Counted from the first letter of the stretch, positions 24,494 through 32,098 are shown. The stretch: 64,000 bases of DNA from Bacteroidota bacterium (GCA_017303895.1 JAFLBF010000004.1:20910-84909), one strand, 5' to 3'. A program made the numbers and translations. Notes: a model not told the origin generated them from the letters alone.

Positions 24494-24982
24494 ATGAGAT
24501 ACAATGAAGCATTACTAATCGCACAGGACGTACTTGAACAGCTACGCCCTCACTGTTATCGCTGCGAGATAGCCGGCAGCATCAGGAGAAAAAAGGATGA
24601 AGTAAAAGACATCGAGATTGTCGCGATACCAAAACCTTATGACATCGGCCTGCTCGAATCAGGCATCGCTACTGTCGTCAACCGTTGGGAAAAAGTTCGG
24701 GGAACGCTGCCGTGTAAACTAACGCAGCGTAAATTACCGCAAGGTATCTGCGTGGATTTATTTTTTGTAAATGAAGATAACTGGGGCTATCAGTTCGCGT
24801 TACGTACAGGCAGCCGCGACTACAACAAGCGGATAATCCTTAAAGCTATTGAGAAGCGGGGCTACACAGCAGAGGGTGGTTACTTAAAGCGCAACGGTGT
24901 TATAGTTCCGGTCCTCGAGGAGGAAGATTTATTTAAGCGCATCGGAGTAACATATATCCCTCCTGAGAACAGGTTTTTATGA
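24494..24982 (+). CDS. Minimal polymerase-beta-type nucleotidyltransferase (family X palm)
   Basis: 162 residues. CEIAGSIRRKKDEVKDIEIV (about 23-42) is the GSxRR...DxE/D nucleotidyltransferase signature, and ICVDLFFV (about 83-90) supplies the third acidic residue. A thumb-like part follows (YQFALRTGSRDYNKRIILKA, about 95-120) with a final EEEDLFKRIGVTYIPPENR that matches the end of PolX polymerases. The 8-kDa lyase domain and fingers present in full PolX enzymes are missing. It could add nucleotides to DNA or RNA ends; the substrate cannot be told. It lies 10 bases before the SIR2-gene promoter element. Confidence 0.82.
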   Translation: MRYNEALLIAQDVLEQLRPHCYRCEIAGSIRRKKDEVKDIEIVAIPKPYDIGLLESGIATVVNRWEKVRGTLPCKLTQRKLPQGICVDLFFVNEDNWGYQFALRTGSRDYNKRIILKAIEKRGYTAEGGYLKRNGVIVPVLEEEDLFKRIGVTYIPPENRFL

Positions 24983-24992
24983 GAGCGATTTG

Positions 24993-25000
24993 TATCTTTG
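24993..25000 (+). promoter_or_regulatory. -7 promoter element of the SIR2/SEC-C pair
   Basis: TATCTTTG is an exact match to TAnnTTTG and identical to the higB -7 element. It ends 4 bases before the ATG at 25005, so the transcript would begin at or just before that codon. The mRNA is then leaderless, or translation starts at the ATG at 25014. Confidence 0.6.
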
Positions 25001-25004
25001 TTAT

Positions 25005-26066
25005 ATGAGCGGAATGTCAAGAGAAAAAGGGATACAAACGGTGTATGGTGGTGGTGGTCATGTGGTGATACTCGGCGCCGGTGCGAGCATAGCGTCAACG
25101 CGCAGAAATCCTGAACGTAATGGTAAGGTGCTCCCATCGATGGATAACTTCATTGATGTGGTAGGACTTGCAGAAATCGTCAAACGATTGCCTGCCGAGC
25201 TGCAAGCGAAGAACTTCGAGACCTTATACAGCAACCTGCATCAACACGACCCGAACTGTGAGGCCATTCAAGAGATTGAGTGGATTGTTCAGGAATACTT
25301 CCGCGACATGCGTCTGCCGGACGAGCCCACGATATACGATTACCTGGTGTTGTCGCTACGTCCAAAAGATTTAATCGCAACGTTTAATTGGGACCCTTTT
25401 TTATTCCAGGCATTCCAACGTAACCGACACGTTGCAGATATGCCCCTGCTATCCTTTTTACATGGAAATGTTGCGATGGGATTCTGCGAGAAAGACAGGA
25501 CGACCGGCCTTGCTGGTTATACACATAAGAAGACCTTGAACTATTATGAGCCGACTCGGCTTTTGTATCCGGTTACACAGAAGAATTACAACCAGGACGA
25601 GTTCACAAAAATTGAATGGGGCAGACTACGGTACTGGCTCGAATCCGACGTAACGAAGCGTATCACGATATTCGGCTACGGGGCTCCAGCTTCAGACGTT
25701 GAAGCTGTGAAGTTGTTGAATGATGCCTGGGGAACACCTGACGATCGCAACATGGAACAGGTAGAGATTATCGATATACGTCCACAGGATGAAGTACGCG
25801 ACCAATGGGATAACTTCATTCACTCGCATCACTATGACTACACCAATGATTACTTCGGCTCTGTTCTGGCACACTATCCACGACGAACAAGCGAGAGTTG
25901 GTTTCATCATTATTTACCAGCTACGGTAGAAGAAGCGTTCATGGAATCTAATCCCGTTCCTAAGGACTTTAAGACATTACAAGAAATGTGGGACTGGTTC
26001 AAACCATTGATAGATGCTGAGAATGAGTGGAAGGCCAAGCAACCAAAGGAGGGAACAGAACAATGA
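25005..26066 (+). CDS. SIR2-like NAD-binding/NADase domain protein
   Basis: 353 residues from the ATG at 25005 (25014 also possible). Counting from 25005, a Rossmann-type loop VVILGAGAS lies at about 20-28, TFNWDPFLFQAF at about 126-137 corresponds to the FNYD site that binds NAD, and LSFLHGN at about 149-155 has the catalytic His. The zinc ribbon of classical sirtuins is absent. SIR2-like domains of this sort act as NAD-depleting effectors in several antiphage systems (e.g. Thoeris ThsA, DSR, SIR2-HerA). The last third carries no recognised effector or sensor domain. The stop overlaps the next gene (ATGA). Confidence 0.82.
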   Translation: MSGMSREKGIQTVYGGGGHVVILGAGASIASTRRNPERNGKVLPSMDNFIDVVGLAEIVKRLPAELQAKNFETLYSNLHQHDPNCEAIQEIEWIVQEYFRDMRLPDEPTIYDYLVLSLRPKDLIATFNWDPFLFQAFQRNRHVADMPLLSFLHGNVAMGFCEKDRTTGLAGYTHKKTLNYYEPTRLLYPVTQKNYNQDEFTKIEWGRLRYWLESDVTKRITIFGYGAPASDVEAVKLLNDAWGTPDDRNMEQVEIIDIRPQDEVRDQWDNFIHSHHYDYTNDYFGSVLAHYPRRTSESWFHHYLPATVEEAFMESNPVPKDFKTLQEMWDWFKPLIDAENEWKAKQPKEGTEQ

Positions 26067-26704
26067 TAGGATACAGAATAAAAATACCATCAACCTCAAA
26101 TAAGTTCGTTGCCGAGTTACAAAAACTACTCGTGCTGCAATCAACGCCTGTTATTCTCGACATCGTAGCAGGACCGATGGATGAAGCCTGCGGTTGCTTC
26201 GAGAATGTTCGTAGGCGTGTTGATACTGATGGAGGCGAGTTCGTATTGGGCTGGCAGTTCTGGGAACATCCGTACATGATAGAAGCGGAGTTTCACGCCG
26301 TGTGGCGTAAGCCTAATGGTTCATTACTCGACATCACACCTAAGGACGACCGAGACATACAACAGATATTATTCATCGAGGATACCACAAGAACATACGA
26401 AGGCACACAAACAGACAATGTTCGTATCAACACAACCACCTGCGGATTAGTTGACGACATCATTGAAGTAGAGAAGGCAAAGTACAGGTTCTTAAATAAA
26501 GATGGCCGCGATAAAATCATAGGGCAGGTAAATTTAGTTGGTGATGATGCGCTCGTGTGGCAGTCAATCGTACAACTCTCAGCTATGCTCGAAAGATTAC
26601 ACATGACCGGCGGAGATGTAAACTTCCCGTGCTTCTGTAACTCTGGTGTCGCGTACAAAGACTGTCATCGTGAAGTGGTAAGGAAGGGAATGTTAGAGAT
26701 ATGA
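26063..26704 (+). CDS. SEC-C-motif protein paired with the SIR2-like gene
   Basis: 213 residues from the ATG that overlaps the SIR2 stop by 4 bases; an in-frame GTG at 26027 is less likely. The central region has GWQFWEHPYMIEAEFHAVW followed by GSLLDITPK, a stretch seen in SEC-C-type hypothetical proteins. The C-terminus has FPCFCNSGVAYKDCH (about 188-202), a SEC-C-like zinc motif of form CxC-x8-CH. SEC-C motifs bind zinc and often mediate contacts with ribosomes or partner proteins. The tight coupling suggests it acts with the SIR2-like protein. Moderate certainty on family, low on role. Confidence 0.72.
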   Translation: MIGYRIKIPSTSNKFVAELQKLLVLQSTPVILDIVAGPMDEACGCFENVRRRVDTDGGEFVLGWQFWEHPYMIEAEFHAVWRKPNGSLLDITPKDDRDIQQILFIEDTTRTYEGTQTDNVRINTTTCGLVDDIIEVEKAKYRFLNKDGRDKIIGQVNLVGDDALVWQSIVQLSAMLERLHMTGGDVNFPCFCNSGVAYKDCHREVVRKGMLEI

Positions 26705-26831
26705 TAAGTTAAACTTCCCTCCACGTTAAAGTTTTTTCCATTTCCACGGTTCTGCTATCTTGCCTTAAACCTCGGCAGGTTCTTCCATAGCGGTCTATAA
26801 AAACCGATGCACAAAACGGACACAAAAACTC

Positions 26832-26880
26832 TTGGTTTACAAGGGCTGTTCTGGAACATCAGCCGGCAAACTTTAACCAA
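26832..26880. other. Nested inverted repeats before the serine recombinase
   Basis: TTGGTT (26832-26837) and AACCAA (26875-26880) frame a second symmetric element, GCTG/CAGC (26845-26848, 26860-26863) around GTTC-TG-GAAC (26848-26857). The outer arm ends at the recombinase ATG. This could be the crossover or operator site of the recombinase. Confidence 0.4.
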
Positions 26881-27525
26881 ATGAATAATATTAACCAGGC
26901 CAAGAACCGCGTGTGTTTATTCCTGCGCGTATCTACAAACAGACAATCCAACGACCGTCAGCTTGAAGAACTATCCAGTTTCTGCGATGCGAAGAACCTT
27001 GTTATCACGCACACCATCGCCACAGTAATTAGCGGACGAGTACGATTTCAGAACCGTGATGATGTGAAGCAGTTACTCGATCTTGCACGCGAGCGAAAAT
27101 TCGACACCGTTTTTGTAACAGAGATAAGCCGCTTAGGGCGCAATGCCGTTGACTTGCGCTTCATCATTGACACGCTTCACAGTTACGGCGTGAACGTGTA
27201 TTTCAAGAACCTGGGAATATACAGCATGGAGAACGGCATCACCTCATTTGCCGTTGCGATATTGATTGCGATATACGCAGAACTCACACAAGAAGAAATC
27301 TCGCTTCTACGAACCAGAATTATTTCAGGGCTCGACGCGGCCCGTAAGCGCGGTAAGCGCATCGGACGACCCGAAGGCTCCGTGCCTGATAAGGAACTAC
27401 TTAAAAAATATCCGCAGCTCGTTCGCGATATAAAAGGTGGTTTGAGTTTGAGGAAGGCCGAGAAGATTCACGGTGTGTGCCGTACTACTGTGATAAAGAT
27501 AAAGCGCATCGTCGTTGCTGCTTAG
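26881..27525 (+). CDS. Small serine recombinase (resolvase/invertase family)
   Basis: 214 residues. The catalytic domain has VCLFLRVSTNRQSNDRQLEE with the nucleophile Ser18, then TVFVTEISRLGRNAVDLRF (about 78-96), the conserved Arg-containing helix start. A long E-helix region follows (ITSFAVAILIAIYAELTQEE), and RKRGKRIGRPEG leads into a C-terminal helix-turn-helix (about 175-212). Size and layout match resolvase/invertase enzymes, not large phage integrases. It could resolve or invert part of the island. Its stop overlaps the convergent gene by 4 bases. Confidence 0.92.
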   Translation: MNNINQAKNRVCLFLRVSTNRQSNDRQLEELSSFCDAKNLVITHTIATVISGRVRFQNRDDVKQLLDLARERKFDTVFVTEISRLGRNAVDLRFIIDTLHSYGVNVYFKNLGIYSMENGITSFAVAILIAIYAELTQEEISLLRTRIISGLDAARKRGKRIGRPEGSVPDKELLKKYPQLVRDIKGGLSLRKAEKIHGVCRTTVIKIKRIVVAA

Positions 27526-28064
27526 TTCAGGTTCACTGCTGCATCCTTCACTACCGATTCAATCACATCCTGTTCTATCCACTCCCGTATGGATTTGAAG
27601 TGACCTTCTTTTTGTATCCGCTTGCTTCTGTTGTTCACATACATGAGAGTACCAGGATTATTAAACAACTCGGATATTACAAAATGAGGTACGCCGAACG
27701 CGTTGAATATATCGTCCAGTCTATCTTCGCTTAAGAACGTGATGATAATCTCACCGTTCGTCGTACCTTCTATGATGGTACCGTAATCCGACTCGAGTAT
27801 AAATTTTCGGGTGTGTAGTCGGTTATCGTACAGCCGTCCTAATACCATATCCGCCGGCATCCAATCCATCATGAGTTTGAGTTCAGGACTTGCCACACCT
27901 TTGTTTATTGTCTTGTATCTGTGTCTGAGGTCCTGCTTCCCGTAATAGGATTTAAACCTGACGAGCTCCGTGTTATCCATCATCAGCAACGCTTCGCGTA
28001 TGCTGCCGGCATCGGTGAAGAACTCCATCTTCCGGGACTGTATGTTCAGATAATACAAAGGCAT
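27522..28064 (-). CDS. Unknown 180-residue island protein
   Basis: Soluble, no signal peptide. Visible stretches include MPLYYLNIQSRKMEFFTDAG at the start, a Lys/Tyr-rich middle (FKSYYGKQDLRHRYK) and a mixed alpha/beta C-terminal half. I do not recognise a family. The start codon sits within one arm of an inverted repeat (28060-28084), which could control translation. The gene is convergent with the serine recombinase (4-base overlap) and lies 46 bases downstream of the JAMM-like gene, probably in its transcript. Confidence 0.65.
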   Translation of the reverse strand: MPLYYLNIQSRKMEFFTDAGSIREALLMMDNTELVRFKSYYGKQDLRHRYKTINKGVASPELKLMMDWMPADMVLGRLYDNRLHTRKFILESDYGTIIEGTTNGEIIITFLSEDRLDDIFNAFGVPHFVISELFNNPGTLMYVNNRSKRIQKEGHFKSIREWIEQDVIESVVKDAAVNLN

Positions 28065-28084
28065 CGCCGAATATAGACGATGCC
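28060..28084 (-). promoter_or_regulatory. Hairpin sequestering a start codon
   Basis: GGCATCG (28060-28066) and CGATGCC (28078-28084) form a perfect 7-bp inverted repeat with an 11-base loop. In the mRNA of the 27522-28064 gene the ATG lies in the downstream arm, so folding would hide it, or the structure acts as an attenuator after the upstream gene. Confidence 0.45.
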
Positions 28085-28110
28085 GGTAAATGGAAAAAAT
28101 GAACGATGGG

Positions 28111-29058
28111 TTATACCTTCTGAGATTTGCGCTTCGCTTCTTCCTCGCGCTGACGCCTAACTTTCTCCAGCGCCTCGATTGCCTTCATCTCGTGCTTGAT
28201 AATTTCTTCATCAGAGATGGCATCAATGTGTATAGTTAATTCTATTCCATAGGTAACTCCAAAGAACTCGTGTCGGTCCCGTGAAGCATACATCACAGGA
28301 GGTAGTGCCGTTCCTGCTATTAACGCGGTCGGTAGTATCGCCTTTGGATACCTTATAGCAAGGAACACCACCGCGAGTGCAGAGAACACGACCACGGCTT
28401 GACGCTCCGGTGTATTCGCCCAATCTCCAATACTCTTCATCGTTCTTTCCATGCTCGAGTGTATCGCCTTATCCTTTTGTTCTGTAAAGCATAGCGGAGC
28501 AATAAGACCACCGTACATTCCTATGAAAATGGCCTTAGAATTTTCTACAACAAGAAGCTGAGGCAGTCGCACGTTTACCCCGTTGTACTGAAAACCCCTC
28601 ATAGTTAAACCCTGGTCTGCCAGGGAAGTATTAAGCTGTTGCAGAAAATTCATCCCCTGCATAACGATATTGTTTCCCTCATAAACAGTCGGGTGCGTAT
28701 GGAAGAAGAACGGTAGATATTTGTTATCGAGGGCGAACTTGTACGCCTGGGCTAATTCCTTCTCGTCGGCGCGGTAGCTGTGTCGCTTATCATCGGCGAC
28801 GTTCGTCACGAAGGCAACATCAACCGCCTCGTAACTTATCCTGCCGTTAGTTTCCACATGCTTGAAATAAACCAAGCCTCCCTTCTCGTGTTCTGGGTCG
28901 TACTCATTCCTTAATTTGGTAAGCACTGTCGGTTGATACGAGAACGCACCCGGCGCGTTAAGGCGTGCGTACTCTGTGTTGTTGATGTTAATACGGTTGG
29001 TCAGGCGTGGGTGTGCCAGTAACCAGTTGGAGTCTTGTTTGAAGGCGTGTGAATTCAT
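28111..29058 (-). CDS. JAMM/MPN-like protein with C-terminal membrane hairpin
   Basis: 315 residues. EKGGLVYFKH (about 58-67) followed by FFFHTHPTVYEGNN (about 117-130) resembles the Glu and the HxHP part of the JAMM/MPN metalloprotease site. The usual S-x2-D that completes the site is not present at the expected spacing, where Asn and Met stand instead, so activity is doubtful. Two hydrophobic segments (about 219-236 and 240-256) form a membrane hairpin, and a charged Glu/Lys/Arg helix ends the protein. JAMM proteins cleave isopeptide or ubiquitin-like links; here only a distant relation is claimed. Confidence 0.55.
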   Translation of the reverse strand: MNSHAFKQDSNWLLAHPRLTNRININNTEYARLNAPGAFSYQPTVLTKLRNEYDPEHEKGGLVYFKHVETNGRISYEAVDVAFVTNVADDKRHSYRADEKELAQAYKFALDNKYLPFFFHTHPTVYEGNNIVMQGMNFLQQLNTSLADQGLTMRGFQYNGVNVRLPQLLVVENSKAIFIGMYGGLIAPLCFTEQKDKAIHSSMERTMKSIGDWANTPERQAVVVFSALAVVFLAIRYPKAILPTALIAGTALPPVMYASRDRHEFFGVTYGIELTIHIDAISDEEIIKHEMKAIEALEKVRRQREEEAKRKSQKV

Positions 29059-29183
29059 CTGTTAGGGTTTGTCCGTAGGTAGCAAATAGCTTGCCATTGG
29101 GAGAAATCAGGACACCGTGTCTGAACTTGTGGTAGAAAAGCGCTGTCCTGTATTAAATTACTGACAAATCTAAGGGTTGTGCA
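29059..29183. other. Intergenic segment with inverted repeats
   Basis: CAGGACA (29108-29114) pairs with TGTCCTG (29144-29150), and a small palindrome GACAC-C-GTGTC lies inside it (29111-29121). It probably includes the terminator of the 108-residue gene on the minus strand. Confidence 0.4.
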
Positions 29184-29510
29184 CTACTGCGCAGAGAACA
29201 TAACCTTCTTCTGGTTGTTGTTCCAGTAAACCCGAACGTAGTTGTCGTTATAGTGATAGGAACGGAACCCGTGCTGGTCGTTGCCTTCTCCTCTCGTCAA
29301 GCCTGTTATCGTCACCTTGTAAGTTACCTGCTGCTGATGAACTGTACGACCCTCCGCATGAACCTGAAACCTGCTACCGAGACGAGCGATGCACTCTTCA
29401 CAAGAACGCTCGTCGTTGAAGTACAGTTGTATGCTATACAACTCGTCCGCTACCTCATTGGTGTAGTTGTATAGTTCGGTGTCGGTCGCTTGGTAGATTG
29501 GGCGTAGCAT
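29184..29510 (-). CDS. Unknown 108-residue protein at the island edge
   Basis: Soluble and Tyr/Asn-rich, with MLRPIYQATDTELYNYTNEV at the start and two Cys in DERSCEECIARLG. No family recognised. The coding sequence is GC-rich like the island, whereas the lipoprotein gene 10 bases upstream is AT-rich, so the composition boundary falls almost exactly at this start codon. The gene may have lost its own promoter and now be read from the orphan RHS transcript. Confidence 0.6.
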   Translation of the reverse strand: MLRPIYQATDTELYNYTNEVADELYSIQLYFNDERSCEECIARLGSRFQVHAEGRTVHQQQVTYKVTITGLTRGEGNDQHGFRSYHYNDNYVRVYWNNNQKKVMFSAQ

Positions 29511-29520
29511 GTTTATTTCT

Positions 29521-29910
29521 TTATTTGCTCGTCTTCTCTAAGTAAATATTATCATACATTGACTTATGGTGTATGATGGCCTTACCATCTTTACTCTCTA
29601 TTGGTAGTTTGGTAGTCATAAGAACTTCCTCAAATTTGGTAAATTCTGTACTATGCTCTTCATCCTCATCTGCGAAAAATTTATCGAAAGTAATGTACCC
29701 ATTGGAGAAGGACCAATTTCCTGTATTCCTATAGACAAGAGTATTATCCTTCTTGCGGTACATTAAATTTATATAAGTGCCGTCGCTATTTATCCATACT
29801 GAATCAATAGTATTAAGGTTGTTCTTTGATACATAAAGCCCAGTAACATCTTGTTTATTACTGCAACTGTATAGAACTATTATTAAAACTACAGTTACTA
29901 TCTTTCTCAT
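29521..29910 (-). CDS. Unknown lipoprotein behind the orphan RHS tail
   Basis: 129 residues. VTVVLIIVLYSC gives a lipoprotein signal with Cys16. The mature part (DVTGLYVSKNNLNTIDS, then GNWSFSNGYITFDKFF) looks like a small beta-barrel, lipocalin-like lipoprotein. It begins 4 bases after the stop of the RHS tail. A gene directly after a variable RHS tip is often the cognate immunity protein, and a lipoprotein could protect against a toxin acting in the periplasm. That is inference; no sequence match is claimed. Confidence 0.65.
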   Translation of the reverse strand: MRKIVTVVLIIVLYSCSNKQDVTGLYVSKNNLNTIDSVWINSDGTYINLMYRKKDNTLVYRNTGNWSFSNGYITFDKFFADEDEEHSTEFTKFEEVLMTTKLPIESKDGKAIIHHKSMYDNIYLEKTSK

Positions 29911-29914
29911 AAAT

Positions 29915-31981
29915 CTACTTTTTTATTATTGACGTTGGAACTATAAATAAGTATGTCTGATGTGTTGTACTCTCAGGTATTACCTTTCCAGCCTGTCTTG
30001 GTTTATTATTACCTTCATTATTCTTTGTTATTGGGTTAAAAGTTTCCGAAGTAATCGACTTACTATCTATTACAATAATAACTGTTTTATCTCCAACTTC
30101 ATAAAAATTGTAGTTTGCCTTTCCAACAAATTGGGCTGTCATATTAGTTCCGGCACTTACAGGATTAAAAAATGGTGCTGTACCAAACTTCGTCTCGCCA
30201 CTTTCGATGTATTCCGCCAAGGCTTGAACAAAGTTCGGAGCTTTTATTAACTCTGTATTCATAGGGTGATTCTGGTACATTAAGCTTTTTTCAGGTCCAG
30301 TCCCTGTTTTATACTCGGCATAAAGGGTTGCCCAATTTGTTTTATCATCCCTTCTCGTATAACCTTCAACATTTTTAGAAGATTTCATCAGTTGACTTTC
30401 CCCAGTCTTTGCATTTACAATTTCTGTTTTCCCATCTTTCTCACCACCTTTGTAATGAGTAAAATCTACATCCTTACCTCCCATATCGCTTACCTTTGTT
30501 TTATCGTATTGTCCTGTTTTGTCATTATATACTGCATTGTACTCATCGTCATTTGCACCATTCGGATCAATATTTAAAATCGGTTTATTGCTGAAGGCAT
30601 GGTAAGGCGACATCCACGGTTTCTCCTTGAACATAGGGTCCACGTTCCACCTACGGCCCAAACGGGCGTCGTACTCCCAGTACTCGGCGGTATAGTGCGT
30701 GCCTACGTTGCCCGTGATTTCGTCGTCTTTTTCCTGTCCTCCCGCGGCGCCGTATCTGTAGCTGTTGCTGTTATACGACCTTCCCGGCATGTATGAACCG
30801 AACGGATAATAATCATACTGGCTCATGATATCTGCCAGATAAAAATCAATGGTATCGTTTGAATTGGTATCCACTGCTATTTTATGATCCGTTAGTGTTG
30901 TCATTACATTGCCTAAATGGTTACTCAATTCGTAACGTTTAAAGCCCTGGTAATGTGTTAGTGGATCGCCCGAAATACTTGCCGTGGCTCCAATCAATTC
31001 ATTTGGTTGGGCATTCATACCCAAACGGCTACTGCCATACAAATGTTTCTCTGTTTGAGCATAGCTCAATACCGTATCGTCCACCGTATGCTCATACGTA
31101 CTCATTACATTACCTTGTGCATCTCTCACATAATACGTTGTTCGCTTCCATTGGTTACTATTATCTAAAATATGTTTGGCAATGCGATTGCCCGAAGCAT
31201 CGTAATCAAATGCCAAATTATCCTTAGTACTGCCTGTAACACGTGTAATGCGTTTAATTTTACCATACACCGTCCATTCAATGGAATCTATTTCTTCGGT
31301 ACTGTCTTTTACCAAATTGCCTATTGCATCATAACTGTAATTGTTATACACATTTATAGAGTCTTCATGGTTACTAAAGCTTCCCTGGTCATCTATATCA
31401 TCTGAACGTAAAGATGTGTAGCCCGTATTATCATTTACATGATACAAGCGGTTATGGATCATATCGCCCGAAGCATCTTTCCAATATTTATACACCATAT
31501 CATCGTGCTGAACGCCCAGATTATCGTAACGTGTCTGCGTTAAAATGTTTCCATTGGCTTCGTATGTAAAGTTATTGGTGTACATGTTGGTGATAAACTG
31601 ATCGCTACTCAACCATTGGTTGTTTGGTATATCAATATTACAAAAAGTTTTTGATTCTGTTATTCTGTTCAACTGATCATATTTATAGGCATTGCCTTGT
31701 GGTACAGCAACCGGCACTGCTGCTAATCCGCTTGGTACAATGGTGTCAATTTTTGAAAGTGTGGTTACCATGCTACTAATGTTTCCGTTGTACAGATCGT
31801 AACGGCCTGCCATTAACTCACTACCCAATGTTTTGCTTTCAAAACGTTTGCTTACATCGTTCCATTTTAAATAATCAATGGCTTTGTAATCGCCCCTGAA
31901 ATAGTTTAAGCTATAGCTCATCGCATCCAATGCAAATACTTTATTGGCATTGAATACAGTATCCTCCAGTCCGTCTTTACC
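29915..31981 (-). CDS. Orphan RHS tail (5'-truncated RHS-repeat protein)
   Basis: An open frame of 689 codons is preceded by an in-frame TAG at 31982-31984. It starts directly within the RHS body at GKDGLEDTVFNANKVF, which aligns with the DPGKDGTAFSIDRISKDLFG region of the giant RHS protein, so signal peptide and N-terminal domains are absent. YD repeats follow, then the core (LSNHLGNVMTTLTDHK, GAAGGQEKDDEITG, YDARLGRRWNVDPM, ending ILNIDPNGA) and a tail of about 212 residues unlike that of the giant protein. With no proper ATG at the truncation point it may be a displaced orphan RHS tip. The core segment at about 30.6-30.8 kb is more GC-rich than the rest. Confidence 0.8.
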   Translation of the reverse strand, partial: GKDGLEDTVFNANKVFALDAMSYSLNYFRGDYKAIDYLKWNDVSKRFESKTLGSELMAGRYDLYNGNISSMVTTLSKIDTIVPSGLAAVPVAVPQGNAYKYDQLNRITESKTFCNIDIPNNQWLSSDQFITNMYTNNFTYEANGNILTQTRYDNLGVQHDDMVYKYWKDASGDMIHNRLYHVNDNTGYTSLRSDDIDDQGSFSNHEDSINVYNNYSYDAIGNLVKDSTEEIDSIEWTVYGKIKRITRVTGSTKDNLAFDYDASGNRIAKHILDNSNQWKRTTYYVRDAQGNVMSTYEHTVDDTVLSYAQTEKHLYGSSRLGMNAQPNELIGATASISGDPLTHYQGFKRYELSNHLGNVMTTLTDHKIAVDTNSNDTIDFYLADIMSQYDYYPFGSYMPGRSYNSNSYRYGAAGGQEKDDEITGNVGTHYTAEYWEYDARLGRRWNVDPMFKEKPWMSPYHAFSNKPILNIDPNGANDDEYNAVYNDKTGQYDKTKVSDMGGKDVDFTHYKGGEKDGKTEIVNAKTGESQLMKSSKNVEGYTRRDDKTNWATLYAEYKTGTGPEKSLMYQNHPMNTELIKAPNFVQALAEYIESGETKFGTAPFFNPVSAGTNMTAQFVGKANYNFYEVGDKTVIIVIDSKSITSETFNPITKNNEGNNKPRQAGKVIPESTTHQTYLFIVPTSIIKK

Positions 31982-32050
31982 CTAGCTAAACTCACTCAAA
32001 TAATTATTTTCAATGAGTCTTATCTTTAATTATATCTTTCCTTCCTCCAC

Positions 32051-32082
32051 TTTTTGAAGATTAAAACTTCGAACTACCGAAG
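32051..32082 (+). repeat. Right copy of the imperfect direct repeat
   Basis: Matches 20981-21012 at about 25 of 32 positions, with core AAAACTTCGAACTACCGAAG. Its inner part CTTCG-AACTAC-CGAAG is itself a small inverted repeat. It lies between the truncated RHS tail and the first backbone gene. Confidence 0.45.
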
Positions 32083-32098
32083 ATTCTATATCTATAGA

